Assembly: GCA_020073445.1 (NCBI GenBank)
Contig: JAIQFE010000026.1
Location: 1 to 64,000 of the forward strand
Reading direction: 5' to 3'
DNA: 64,000 bases
Source: Terriglobia bacterium
Lineage (GTDB): Bacteria > Acidobacteriota > Terriglobia > Bryobacterales > Bryobacteraceae
The first letter of the stretch is position 1, and every line of letters starts with the position of its first letter. The notes beneath the pieces were generated by a model. That model did not search any database. It saw only the letters and a program-made list of their open reading frames with translations, and was not told the origin of the DNA. The position numbers and the translations under genes are program-made. This document shows positions 43,501-51,105 of this stretch, piece by piece.

Positions 43501-45189
43501 GTTGTCCGTTGAGGCAGTCCAACTCAGATTGATCTGGCTTCCACTCGCCGTGGCCGTCAAATTGGTCGGGGTGGTTGGTGCCTGCGTATCAGGAATCACT
43601 CCGTTGGCTACGTTCGAATACGGACTCAGATTCCCCGCCGCATCCGTTGCCCGGACCCGGTAATTGTAATTGCCGGCGCCCAGACTCGGGTCGCTGTACG
43701 ATGTCGTAGTCGGCGTTGCGATCTGCACAACAGTTGTGCAGCCGGCTCCCAGGCAGCGTTCCACGCGATACCCGGTAACCCCGACGTTGTCGGTCGACGC
43801 TGTCCAACTCAGATTGATCTGCGTTCCGCTTACCGTGGCTGTCAGGTTGGTGGGTGCAGTCGGCGGAGTGGTGTCGGTGATCGTGCCACTGGCCACGTTG
43901 GAATAACCGCTCAGGTTTCCAGGTGCGTCCGTTGCTCTCACGCGATAACTGTAACTGCCGATCGCCAAGCCGGGATCGCTGTAGGACGTCGTGGCCGATG
44001 TCCCGATCTGAGCGAAGGTGGTGCAACCTGCGCCCAGGCAGCGTTCCACCAAGTAGCCGGTCACCGCAACGTTGTCCGTTGAGGCGGTCCAACTCAGATT
44101 GATCTGGCTTCCGCTCGCCGTGGCTGTCAAATTGGTCGGCGTGGTCGGTGGCTGCGTATCCGGAATCACTCCGTTGGCTACGTTCGAATACGGACTCAGG
44201 TTCCCCGCCGCATCCTTCGCCCGAACCCGATAATTATAAATACCGGCACCCAGTCCTGGGTCACTGTAGGATGTCGTGGCCGGCGTTGCGATCTGCGCAA
44301 ACGTCGTGCAGCCGGCACCCAGGCAGCGTTCCACCAAATAGCCGGTCACGGCAACGTTATCCGTTGACGCGGTCCAGCTCAAATTGATCTGCGTTCCGAC
44401 GGGCGTAGCCGTCAAATTGGTCGGCGTGGTGGGAGGGGTTGTGTCCCCAGAAGCTGTCCGGAAAGCGACCAACTGAATGACCCACGCCCCGGATGAACCA
44501 AGAGGCGCATTCGCGGTATAGCTCCCAGTGGCGGCAACCATCTCGTCCTCAGTGATGTCTCCATCCGGTACTGTGTTCATCCGAATGGTGAAGCCAGTGC
44601 CGGCCTTGCTGGTATAGGTCGACACCATATTGGCGCCGAAAAGCAGATCCGTTGCGTTGGTTGTGGTCACGGCCGCGGTGGCGCTGGTAGCACTATTGCC
44701 GCTGCCCGCGGCTGTCACATCCACCGGGTTGTTCGGATCCGCTCCGCTGTACTCGTGAATGCGGACATCGGGGTATACCGCGGCAACTGAGAACGTAACT
44801 GTGACGATATTTGATCCAGCGGTGGCCGCCACGATGTTCTTGGCATAGTAAATCGATTGTGAGAGCGAACCGCTCAGGACGGTCGGTCCGACCGCGCGAG
44901 TGTAGATGTTGCCGTGATTGTCGGTGACCGTGTTGACGACAGCCGTACTGTCGTTCCACCCAACCGCGACGACATTGAGGTCGCCAGCGACCTGCGCAGC
45001 TGTGTAGGTGACACTCACCGTGGCCGTAGGCGATTGCGGCACTGCGTAATTGCTTTGTACGTACGTGATCGTGCCCGCAGCCAACAAGTGAGCCGGATTC
45101 ACACCGCAAGCGAACACGACAAGGGCGGCCGATGCGATGCGGGCGGCCTTGCCAGCTGACAGACGCTTATGGCAGAACGGCAATCTCAC
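37597..45189 (-). CDS. Giant secreted FN3 / LamG / propeller protein (2530 aa)
   Basis: After a signal peptide (ending AHLLAAG) comes a ~210-residue beta domain (about 41-245, ITYVQSNYAVPQSP). Six FN3 domains follow in tandem (about 250-820), then FN3 7, split by an inserted domain (about 830-1045). FN3 8 and 9, a second ITYVQ domain (about 1320-1530), FN3 10, a LamG domain (about 1625-1840), an ASH domain (about 1845-1955), an Ig-like stretch and a C-terminal PQQ-like beta-propeller (about 2025-2530) complete it. FN3 copies share the motif GYLVERCLGAGCTTFAQI with two Cys. No enzyme motif is visible. It lies inside the EPS operon and is likely an EPS-associated adhesin or matrix protein. Confidence 0.88.
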   Translation of the reverse strand: MRLPFCHKRLSAGKAARIASAALVVFACGVNPAHLLAAGTITYVQSNYAVPQSPTATVSVTYTAAQVAGDLNVVAVGWNDSTAVVNTVTDNHGNIYTRAVGPTVLSGSLSQSIYYAKNIVAATAGSNIVTVTFSVAAVYPDVRIHEYSGADPNNPVDVTAAGSGNSATSATAAVTTTNATDLLFGANMVSTYTSKAGTGFTIRMNTVPDGDITEDEMVAATGSYTANAPLGSSGAWVIQLVAFRTASGDTTPPTTPTNLTATPVGTQINLSWTASTDNVAVTGYLVERCLGAGCTTFAQIATPATTSYSDPGLGAGIYNYRVRAKDAAGNLSPYSNVANGVIPDTQPPTTPTNLTATASGSQINLSWTASTDNVAVTGYLVERCLGAGCTTFAQIGTSATTSYSDPGLAIGSYSYRVRATDAPGNLSGYSNVASGTITDTTPPTAPTNLTATVSGTQINLSWTASTDNVGVTGYRVERCLGAGCTTVVQIATPTTTSYSDPSLGAGNYNYRVRATDAAGNLSPYSNVANGVIPDTQAPTTPTNLTATASGSQINLSWTASTDNVAVAGYLVERCLGAGCTTFAQIGTPATTSYSDPGLAVGNYSYRVRATDAAANLSPYSNVASSAITDTTPPTAPTNLTATVSGTQINLNWTASTDNVAVTGYLVERCLGAGCTTYTQIATPTTTSYSDPGLGAGNYNYRVRATDAAGNLSSYSNVANGVIPDTQAPTTPTNLTATASGSQINLSWTASTDNVAVTGYLVERCLGAGCATFAQIATPSGTTYNDTGLTAATSYSYRVRAADAANNLSPYSIIVTASTTSVSTPTAPTNLSTSAGPGPIVAAVQGYINSNSLASHTTLPFDSTGGDLIVMCASSHSGVTLSPSDSLGNTWISIAGPTSTTLGNDLRTQIWYARTPNVGPGHTVTISLSAPEALVISVIVVKGSNSSSPIETVSLLGSDNGTDTENVVSPNITITGANDLLIGWVKVSGGVAYTSGAGFTQQPGASSDFLDAETGLAAAPGTYSATFTLSNFVNWQSAVVAAANNTNQVSLSWTASTESGGTISKYLVERCQGAGCNSFAQIGTPTGASFTDAGLTASTSYSYRVRAQDAVGTVGPYSSAITFVTPPTIPSAPGNLTATPISGTQINLSWTASLETGGAISTYLVERCQGATCSNFAQIATPTSTTYSDTSVGSGSYNYRVRARDNAGNLSPYSNLANGAIGDTQPPTAPSNPVATPTSSSQISLTWTASTDNTGVTGYLVERCQGVGCGTFTQVATPAGTTYSDTGLAASTSYNYRVRATDAVGNLSQYSTVATATTPAPNSTITYVQSNYATPQSPTVTVNVTFTAAQTAGNLNVVAVGWNDTTAVINTVTDSRGNVYTRAVGPTVLSGSLSHSIYYAKNIVSAAAGANIVTVTFSVAAVYPDVRILEYRGADPNNPVDVTAAGSGNSATSTTGAVTTTNPTDLLFGANVVSSYTSNAGAGYTIRMNTNPNGDIAEDQMVAAIGSYTASAPLGSSGGWVIQMVAFRTPSTDSIPPTTPTNLSATAVSGSQINLSWTASTDNVGVTGYLIERCQGVGCTNFGRLLTVAGTTYSDTTLVPNTSYTYQVKAQDAAGNFSSYSNQVTTTTLTTISGLLAAYSFNEGAGTTVTDLSGNGNTGTLTNTAWTASGKYGNGLVFNGTNSLVTINDSASLHLTTGMTLEAWVNPSTVSSAMRDVIYKSNDNYYLEATTNHTGLPGGGGTFGATDVAAYGTAPLAVNSWTHLAITYDGAALSLYVNGLQVATLAQSGTIATSTNPLQIGGDTNLGQFFSGVIDEVRLYRVALTQAQILSDMNTALGGTGSLPIVNLSTSSLSFGNQGVGTSSGAQPVTLTNVGGANLAINSIGLSGGNTADFSQTNNCPATLAATNFCTINVTFAPTTTGSRNSSVVINDNASGSPHTITLSGTGTGAGVTVTPRVTVLTFTGTQQFNASTGGVTWSVDGSVGGSPSAGTITSTGLYTPPNSTGTHTVTATTSDQSQSGSATVYISNYPGTFTYHNDNLRTGQNLGESVLTPSNVNQSQFGKLFSYGLDGMAFASPLYVANVNIPSKGLHNVVYVATEHDSVYAFDADGLSTTPLWQTSFLKSGVTTVPCADVGECGDIPVEIGITGTPAIDQSTGTIYVVAKTKESGSYFYRLHALDITTGAEKFGGPVVLQGSILGGTGDGAIGGSLPFISLRENQRPGLLLNNGVVYIGFASHGDNNPWHGWVLGYSATTLQQVMIYCVSPDGYGGGVWQSGGGLGADASANIYFTTGNGDFTVNTGGRDYGDSVVKIAPTGSVVDYFTPHDQANMEAQNFDLSSAGPVLLVDQPGPTPHLMITAAKTGTIYVLNRDNMGHFNSSSDNQIVQALVGVLPHGGGEEGNYSAPVFFNNYVYFAAVNDNLKAFRLTSGLLSGAPTSQSTVTYPNRGGSFAISANGSNNGILWALQDNSPSGGVLHAYDASNLASELYNSSQAGARDALDIASKFNIPLVANGKVFVASNGFLTTFGLLP
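40610..41215 (-). repeat. Duplicated ITYVQ module, downstream copy
   Basis: This segment and 44455-45065 encode the same ~200-residue module in one protein and still match closely at the DNA level, for example over the bases encoding SGSLSxSIYYAKNIV and YTIRMNT. The two copies enclose the nine N-terminal FN3 domains, so the block may have moved or expanded as a unit. Confidence 0.8.
42735..44440 (-). repeat. Six tandem FN3 units of ~285 bases
   Basis: The six FN3 units repeat with a period of about 282-288 bases. A block beginning gcgttccaccaagtagccgg recurs near 42901, 43189, 43471, 44041 and 44329, and units 2, 4 and 6 resemble one another more than their neighbours (ATASGSQ), as do 3 and 5 (ATVSGTQ). 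The array therefore seems to have grown by copying two units at a time. Confidence 0.85.
44455..45065 (-). repeat. Duplicated ITYVQ module, upstream copy
   Basis: This is the N-terminal copy of the module repeated at 40610-41215, directly after the signal peptide. The two differ mainly in the third codon position and in the last 15 residues. Confidence 0.8.
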
Positions 45190-45341
45190 GATATGTTTCC
45201 CTTTAGGACAACGCTCATTAGCAGTATTTGTGGATCGCGGTGGGAGCTGATTTTGTCGACTTGAGCATGGCCTGAGGCCGATAGTCTGTCACAAATCCAA
45301 CACCAATGACAAGTATCGAGTTTTTTACGGTTCGGCTGAAA

Positions 45342-45989
45342 TCACAGAACCAGCTTGCGACAGTAGAAAGCTTCGGCATAACCACTGGGGGCATTACATT
45401 CCATCCCTCTCAGCCGCATAAGAGAAAGAAAGGTCTCCTCCTCAAACCAGCGCTTGCCATGCTGGGACTGGAACGCCTCCATGAGGTAGCGAGCCTTCTT
45501 CTGGCACACCTCCGTCGAGAGCGGCACGAACAAGCTCGGTCGTCCCAGGTCACCGTCATACTTGGGAATTTCGTATTCCAGAATCAAATGATCACGAAAC
45601 GTATTCCAGGTCAATTCCGCCAACTGGCGGTGATCCTGATGGGCGTCCTTGCGATTATGAGTGAAGACAAGGTCTGGGGAGATCGTTTGCTTCAATTCCT
45701 CGAAAACTCTCTTCAAATCAGCTCCTACAAACGGCAGGAAGCCGTCCGGAAAGTTCTTCAACAATGGACCTCTCAGGTGATCGGCCGCGAAGAGCGTTGC
45801 CGCGCGCTGTGCCTCGGCCTCACGTACCCCGTTCGCACTGAACACTACCCAGTGCAACACGCAGCCCGGATACTCTTCGGCCAGGCGCAGGATGGTACCG
45901 CCACAACCAATCTCTATATCGTCGGAGTGCGCGCCGAGGCAGAGAATCTGCGGCGCATGAGCCCCTCCGTCCATGTGCAAGTGCATCAT
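45342..45989 (-). CDS. PIG-L family sugar de-N-acetylase (215 aa)
   Basis: The zinc-binding motif AHSDDIEIGCGG (AHxDDxE) is near the N-terminus and the second histidine motif HQDH in THNRKDAHQDHRQL lies mid-protein, both as in LmbE/PIG-L deacetylases. Such enzymes remove acetyl groups from N-acetylated sugars or sugar conjugates. Its start overlaps the stop of the upstream cytidylyltransferase by four bases, so it belongs to the CDP-sugar set and may act on the nucleotide sugar or its product. Confidence 0.88.
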   Translation of the reverse strand: MMHLHMDGGAHAPQILCLGAHSDDIEIGCGGTILRLAEEYPGCVLHWVVFSANGVREAEAQRAATLFAADHLRGPLLKNFPDGFLPFVGADLKRVFEELKQTISPDLVFTHNRKDAHQDHRQLAELTWNTFRDHLILEYEIPKYDGDLGRPSLFVPLSTEVCQKKARYLMEAFQSQHGKRWFEEETFLSLMRLRGMECNAPSGYAEAFYCRKLVL

Positions 45990-46807
45990 GTGCCGGTGGA
46001 AATCCTTTCCGATTCGTTTGAGACTGCGGCTGGGCCTTTACGCCAGACTTTCCACGGCGCCGTGCCTTGATTGAGTTCCTCGAGACTTTGCTTGTCCTTA
46101 AAGGTATCCATACACTGCCAAAAGCCGGTGCACTTGTGAGCCACCAGTCTTCCACTCTCAATCAGGCGCTGAAACGGCTGTCGTACAAGTTCTTCACCTG
46201 GACGGATGTAGCGGAAAATCTCGTTGCGAAGCACAAAGAAGCCGCCGTTGATCCAGATGTCAGACTGAGTCAGAGCGGAGATTCCGCCGACGGTGCCCCC
46301 CCGGGCCACCCGCACGATGTCGAAGCTCGCTGTCGGCTGCACCAGCAGCAGGGAAGCAAAGGCGCTACTTTGGCGGAATTCATCGATCATTACCGGGAGC
46401 TCGAGGTCGCTCAGTCCATCACCGTAGTTCGCCAGGAAGGTCTCTTCGCCCTTCAGGTGGGGCTCGACCGCTTTAAGTCGCTCGCCGATCGTGGCGTTTG
46501 CTCCGGTTTCGGCGAAAGTAATCGTCCAGTCGTCAATATCGCGGTTCAGAAAGTGGATCTTCTTACCGCCTTGCGACCAAATAAAGTCGTTGGAGACGGA
46601 TTCATCGTAATTCAGAAAATAGTCTTTGATCACGCTACCTTTGTATCCCAGACAGAGGATGAAATCCTTGTGCCCGAAATGGGCATAGTACTTCATGAGG
46701 TGCCATAGAATCGGCCTGGTCCCGATCTGCACCATCGGTTTGGGGACGTCGTCAGCATATCCTCTGAGCCGCATGCCGGCTCCCCCGCAGAAAAGAACTA
46801 CTTTCAT
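45986..46807 (-). CDS. rfbF: Glucose-1-phosphate cytidylyltransferase-like, RfbF family (273 aa)
   Basis: The N-terminus carries the nucleotidyltransferase signature LFCGGAGMRLRGYADDVPKP with M(V/I)QIGTRPILWHLMKYY. The conserved middle (FLANYGDGLSDLEL) and the end (GFWQCMDTFKDKQSLEEL) match RfbF. The reaction is glucose 1-phosphate plus CTP to CDP-glucose and diphosphate. The usual next enzyme, CDP-glucose 4,6-dehydratase, is not recognised among the neighbours. The genes around it (PIG-L, SAF oxidoreductase, RfbC-like, SDR) would modify the product. Confidence 0.9.
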   Translation of the reverse strand: MKVVLFCGGAGMRLRGYADDVPKPMVQIGTRPILWHLMKYYAHFGHKDFILCLGYKGSVIKDYFLNYDESVSNDFIWSQGGKKIHFLNRDIDDWTITFAETGANATIGERLKAVEPHLKGEETFLANYGDGLSDLELPVMIDEFRQSSAFASLLLVQPTASFDIVRVARGGTVGGISALTQSDIWINGGFFVLRNEIFRYIRPGEELVRQPFQRLIESGRLVAHKCTGFWQCMDTFKDKQSLEELNQGTAPWKVWRKGPAAVSNESERISTGT

Positions 46808-46845
46808 AACTTCCTCCCGTTCAATAACCCATCACTTGCGATGGT

Positions 46846-48171
46846 TCAGGCCCGAACGCTCACCAATTCCTCAAGCCATGTTGCGCTGCGGAAAACACGG
46901 TATTGCTCTGCGCGAAGTTGATCACCGAGACGATCCGGCGGAAGGGTCACATCATCGTAGGTAACGACGGAATCCTTGGGGATATCCCGCAAAAGGATAC
47001 AGCCTTCGACGAGCCCTTCCGGCAGGTAACGGCGGTCGCACATCTCTTCAGCATTGACAGCCTCGCCGTAGGTCATGTACATGCCGTAGTCATCGAGAAT
47101 CTCACCTGCCTTTAGATTGCGCTTGGCCACAGCGCAGACTTCGACGACGGGACCCGCCAGGGGCTTGGCAACAGAGTCTCGAAATAGAACCACACGGGCG
47201 ATCGAATTGGGTACCTCAAAGTGCACCAAATGGTATGGAGTAAAGAACGAATACAGGGGCCCCTCGCCCATTTTGTAGAGGTTCAGATAATGCTGCTGTT
47301 TGGGGTCAGGATGTTCAGCCAGGCAATACACTTTGGTGAGCGGCGTACCTACGACGTAATCGATGATGCCACCACCGCTACGCAATTCGTCGATATTGTA
47401 AAGCGACCCGATTTTCATCACGTCATCGCGATACTCGAGGCCTCTCGACATCCCTCGCGACTTCACCTTGAATCCAGTCGCGTTGGCCACAACGGTTTGC
47501 TCGAAACTGATCTTCGAGCCATCGGCAAAACTGGTCACCATGGCGGCATTCTGCCCCCAGCGCTCCGCAAATCCTTGCTGTGTGGTTGGGTTACGGTAGG
47601 GGTCTTGGAGCCCCTTGATGTTACCCATAACGCGCGGGGTGAGACCGAGGCCTTTCACCCAACGGTACAGATCCATCTGCAGGCCAGGTTCGTCACCGTT
47701 GCATGCGGACAGGATCACTCCGTGTTTGTCAGCGTAGACCTGCAGGATCGGACCGATGGTCGCGTCGACTTCGGCATTCATCAAAACAACGTCTTTTCCA
47801 TGCCGGAACGCGTCAAGGATGAGACGGGCCCCGAATTCGACGGAGCCCGTGCAATCAACCAGCACGTCTACGCTTTCTGAGCGCGATAACAGGAAAGCAT
47901 CTTCGGTAACCACTGGCTTCCCCGCCCGGATGGCATCTTCCACCTGGTCTTGGGTGGTTGCCATAACCGCGTCGTTGCGGCCCGCATAGGCGAACATGTC
48001 CAATGCTCTTTGGCCTCGGCGATTATACGCCGCTACCATGCGCATCCCCGGGACGCTATTCATAATCTGGTTGGTGAGCCCCTGCCCCATGAATCCGGCG
48101 CCAATACATGCAACTTGAATCGGCCGGCCCTCCGCTTCCCTAGCTTTCAGCGCATTGTCAACGATGATCAT
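46846..48171 (-). CDS. NAD(P)-dependent oxidoreductase with C-terminal SAF domain (441 aa)
   Basis: The Rossmann motif VACIGAGFMGQGL (GxGxxG) is near residue 20, with a homoserine dehydrogenase-like middle (LVDCTGSVEFGARLILDAFR, VILSACNGDEPGL). The C-terminal 110 residues form a SAF-type domain (NLKAGEILDDYGMYMTYGEA, GCILLRDIPKDSVVTYDDV) as in NeuB and antifreeze proteins. The enzyme probably reduces or oxidises a nucleotide-linked keto sugar. Its substrate is inferred from its place between rfbF and the RfbC-like epimerase gene. Confidence 0.85.
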   Translation of the reverse strand: MIIVDNALKAREAEGRPIQVACIGAGFMGQGLTNQIMNSVPGMRMVAAYNRRGQRALDMFAYAGRNDAVMATTQDQVEDAIRAGKPVVTEDAFLLSRSESVDVLVDCTGSVEFGARLILDAFRHGKDVVLMNAEVDATIGPILQVYADKHGVILSACNGDEPGLQMDLYRWVKGLGLTPRVMGNIKGLQDPYRNPTTQQGFAERWGQNAAMVTSFADGSKISFEQTVVANATGFKVKSRGMSRGLEYRDDVMKIGSLYNIDELRSGGGIIDYVVGTPLTKVYCLAEHPDPKQQHYLNLYKMGEGPLYSFFTPYHLVHFEVPNSIARVVLFRDSVAKPLAGPVVEVCAVAKRNLKAGEILDDYGMYMTYGEAVNAEEMCDRRYLPEGLVEGCILLRDIPKDSVVTYDDVTLPPDRLGDQLRAEQYRVFRSATWLEELVSVRA

Positions 48172-48184
48172 GGCACCCTCCGAA

Positions 48185-48757
48185 TTACACCAATTGCAGG
48201 CTCATGCGATTTTTCAAGTCGCCTTCCTGCGCGTCTAGTATGGGCCACACAGCGTCTTTTTCCGAGATGACGGTGACCGGAAGCGGCCAGGAGAGCTTCA
48301 GGCGAGGGTCATTGTATAACAGGCCGCCTTCCGAGCCAGGTGTGTAAAACTCGCCCACCTGATAGCTGGTTTCGGTCCTGTCTCGGAGCACCTGATATCC
48401 GTGCGCAAAGCGCTCGGGAACGTACAACGCACGATGGTTGTCCTCAGTCAACTCGACTGCAATGTGCTGGAGGTAAGTGGGACTTTCCGGGCGAAGATCG
48501 ACGATGATATCAAGAATCGCACCACGGGAGCATCGTACGACTTTCGTCTCGGCCGCCGGAGGGAATTGAAAGTGCATTCCACGTAGCGTGCCTTTTTGGT
48601 GATTGAACGCCACGTTGGCTTGGGCAATTGTGGGTTTCAGTCCATGTGCCTCGAACTCCTTCTGGCAGAAGGCGCGAGCGAAAAAGCCGCGAGGATCAGT
48701 CCGGAGTTCCAGATCGATAATGTACGCACCTGGGAGTGTTGTCTCTGTAAAAATCAT
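48185..48757 (-). CDS. dTDP-4-dehydrorhamnose 3,5-epimerase family protein (190 aa)
   Basis: The family pattern is clear: DPRGFFARAFCQKEFE, TLRGMHFQ (with the catalytic His), RGAILDIIVDLR, and the Tyr-bearing GYQVLRDRTETSYQVGEFYT. The enzyme would epimerise C3 and/or C5 of a 4-keto-6-deoxy nucleotide sugar. In this locus the substrate may be CDP-linked rather than dTDP-linked because no RmlA, B or D is seen. It follows the SDR gene by 26 bases and precedes the SAF-domain oxidoreductase by 13, so the three are co-transcribed. Confidence 0.9.
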   Translation of the reverse strand: MIFTETTLPGAYIIDLELRTDPRGFFARAFCQKEFEAHGLKPTIAQANVAFNHQKGTLRGMHFQFPPAAETKVVRCSRGAILDIIVDLRPESPTYLQHIAVELTEDNHRALYVPERFAHGYQVLRDRTETSYQVGEFYTPGSEGGLLYNDPRLKLSWPLPVTVISEKDAVWPILDAQEGDLKNRMSLQLV

Positions 48758-48783
48758 AACTTTAATTGTCTCCTTTATCGCAC

Positions 48784-49836
48784 TTAAACGACGGTTTCCG
48801 CAAACTCAAGCTTATGTTTCCAGCGCAACGAATCATCTAGCCGGCCCGCTTTCAAGAGCCTTTGTATGTTGCTGATCCGGATATAACGGCCACTCTCGAG
48901 ATCGCCAATGTTCAGCCCCGCTGCCCGATACGCTGCATACAACTCCTGCGCTCCTTCGCGGGCGTTCCACTGTGGACGGAAGCTCGGCAGTACGCCCCGG
49001 ATCTTGTTGCAGGTAACGCGGTAGCAACGTTTGTCAGGCCCACCGCCAGCGGCGTATTCGACCCGGCAGCCGGGAACGGTTTCAGCCACGATGTCAGCGA
49101 GTTGGCTAATTCGATAGTTCTCCTCAGTTTGGCCAACGTTAAACGTCTCGTTATGGATGACGTCCTCCGGAGCTTCCAGCACGCTCAGCATCGCCGCGGT
49201 TATATCCCGGATGTGAACGATCGGACGCCAGGGCGTGCCGTCGCTCTTGATATAAACTCTTCCCGTGACGCAAGCCGCTGCGACCAGGTCGTTCAAAACC
49301 ACATCCAGCCGCAGCCGAGAAGACGCACCGTATGCGGTCGCATTTCTCATGAAGGTTGGGCTGAAATTCTCGTCCGCCAGTTGCGCCACATCGCGCTCGA
49401 CCAATACCTTGGACTCCGCGTAGGCCGTCACCGGGCTGAGCTGAGCGGTCTCATCCAGGAACTCGTCCCCGGCCGCACCGTACGTGCTACAGGATGATGA
49501 GAAAACAAAGCGGCGCACTCCCGCGTCCTTAGCCAACTCCGCAAGACGAACCGATGCTCTATGGTTGATGCCGTACGTCAGGTCAGCATTGAGATTGCCA
49601 AGCGGGTCGTTCGACAGTGCGGCCAGATGCACCACGCCATCGAAGCCATTGAGATCCTCCCGGGTCAAATCCCGAACATCTTTGCGGATCTCGGGGATCT
49701 CTGAGGTCATCTCGCCAAAGTCGCAACCCGCGAACAGATCTGTGTCCAGACCGACGACTTCATGACCCGCCGACAATAACATGGGCCCCGCGACAGCGCC
49801 GATGTAGCCCTTATGACCGGTTAATAGTATTCTCAT
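48784..49836 (-). CDS. NAD-dependent epimerase/dehydratase, extended SDR (350 aa)
   Basis: The N-terminal Rossmann motif is [12 protein letters not shown] (TGxxGxxG). The catalytic elements [11 protein letters not shown] and YAESK (Tyr and Lys) are in the usual places, with HLAALSNDP between. The C-terminus has the sugar-binding [15 protein letters not shown]. Candidates are a 4-keto-6-deoxy reductase or an epimerase of the CDP-sugar branch; the sequence alone does not separate them. It opens the set SDR, RfbC-like, SAF oxidoreductase, RfbF, PIG-L, which runs with gaps of 38 bases or fewer. Confidence 0.88.
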   Translation of the reverse strand: MRILLTGHKGYIGAVAGPMLLSAGHEVVGLDTDLFAGCDFGEMTSEIPEIRKDVRDLTREDLNGFDGVVHLAALSNDPLGNLNADLTYGINHRASVRLAELAKDAGVRRFVFSSSCSTYGAAGDEFLDETAQLSPVTAYAESKVLVERDVAQLADENFSPTFMRNATAYGASSRLRLDVVLNDLVAAACVTGRVYIKSDGTPWRPIVHIRDITAAMLSVLEAPEDVIHNETFNVGQTEENYRISQLADIVAETVPGCRVEYAAGGGPDKRCYRVTCNKIRGVLPSFRPQWNAREGAQELYAAYRAAGLNIGDLESGRYIRISNIQRLLKAGRLDDSLRWKHKLEFAETVV

Positions 49837-49986
49837 GCAAACCCTCCTCTATCGGAATTGGACACTCCACCCTAATCTAATTTCGTAACTTCGACAAAAC
49901 TCTCGCATTAAGCAGCGTGAAACGCGACATCACTTTGTGGGGCCGGGCGACATCGAAAGTGACGCAAAGTTAACTTTCTCGATTCA

Positions 49987-51090
49987 TCAGCCGATGTGCT
50001 TGTAGATCAATTCGCCGGCTGAGCGGAGAATGCGATCCGGCATATGGCCAAGCACCGTTCTTGCGGCCCGTGCTTTCCAGTCGGTGCCAGGAGACATCCT
50101 ACCCCTCTTGGAAAGCGAAGATGAGAATCTCATGTAGGTAAGCGTCGAGCGTTGGGCGCCCCAGCGATCCTTGAATGTTATAAGTCCCTCATCGTCCCAA
50201 TCCGAGCGGCCGAGGTCAAACGTGCACAACCGATCCTGTTTCGCTTCCTGGATGGATCTCCAGAACAAGAAATGCGTTCCTCCGAGGTGATGGAACGTTG
50301 CGTCGGAACAACCGTACTTGTAAACCAAAGTGTCTTTGTACCGCAGCGTTAGCATCCCCGCGATAGGCATTTTGTCCTTCACGGCGACTCGGATCTTAAG
50401 CGCTTCTCCGAAGCAATCAATCAGATTCTGGAACCATCTCCTGGGTTGAGGAGGGATCCGGTGTCGGCGCCGGGTGAGAAGCATCAGACCATAGAAGCTA
50501 TCGAGAAGGCTTTCCGATCGACCCTCCTCGCAGATCAGGCCTTCCCGCGCCGCTCGGCGGATCTTTCTCTGCGTCGAGTCTTTGTGACAGTCGTTGAAAA
50601 GCGTATCGAGATCAGGCCGAAGATCAAGCTGATGTAGACAATAGCTAAACGTCGAGTGCGAACCGACGCTAGCACCCTCAAGTGAATGTCTCGGACGAAT
50701 CTCGACGTAGCGCACGGTCTGCTGCCGCGGCTCCAAGGCCCGTACGATAGCGGCCAAGTCGGCCGGCGCGTCGACTAAGAGGTCGCAGTGATCCGAGAAT
50801 GGCACTGAAACGAGCCGCCGCCCCGTCATCCAACTCTCAACGCGACAAAACAATGCGGCGTTCTGAAGATCGGCTCCAGGCAGACAGGTAGTAATCGCAA
50901 TCGGCTCGTATCCGTAGGTTCGACGAAGCGCTTCGAGCCACTCGACCGTATGAAACACGGACGAGCGCGCATGACGCTTCAAAAAGTCGTCCCATCGAGC
51001 ATCCTTCAGCGGTTCCAGTTGATGGAGAAGTTTTGATTGCAACAAGGTATTGTTCTTGTCCTGGCCGGAGAAGAGTACGCTGGCATCCAC
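49987..51090 (-). CDS. FemAB/GNAT-type acyltransferase of the EPS locus (367 aa)
   Basis: The C-terminal two thirds have the FemAB/GNAT layout: STQRKIRRAAREGLICEEG, then AGMLTLRYKDTLVYKYGCSD and HLGGTHFLFWRSIQEAKQDR, CTFDLGRSDWDDEGLITFKD. These motifs match the FemAB-like proteins listed as associated with exosortase systems. The family transfers an acyl or aminoacyl group, here likely to an EPS sugar. It lies 15 bases downstream of the pyruvyl transferase gene. Confidence 0.82.
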   Translation of the reverse strand: MDASVLFSGQDKNNTLLQSKLLHQLEPLKDARWDDFLKRHARSSVFHTVEWLEALRRTYGYEPIAITTCLPGADLQNAALFCRVESWMTGRRLVSVPFSDHCDLLVDAPADLAAIVRALEPRQQTVRYVEIRPRHSLEGASVGSHSTFSYCLHQLDLRPDLDTLFNDCHKDSTQRKIRRAAREGLICEEGRSESLLDSFYGLMLLTRRRHRIPPQPRRWFQNLIDCFGEALKIRVAVKDKMPIAGMLTLRYKDTLVYKYGCSDATFHHLGGTHFLFWRSIQEAKQDRLCTFDLGRSDWDDEGLITFKDRWGAQRSTLTYMRFSSSLSKRGRMSPGTDWKARAARTVLGHMPDRILRSAGELIYKHIG

Positions 51091-51105
51091 CCAAGTACCT
51101 CCGAG

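Noticed and set aside
45306-46070. 254-aa plus-strand ORF over the PIG-L gene
   Set aside because: It is exactly antisense to a gene with the AHxDDxE and HxDH motifs and has no family likeness of its own.
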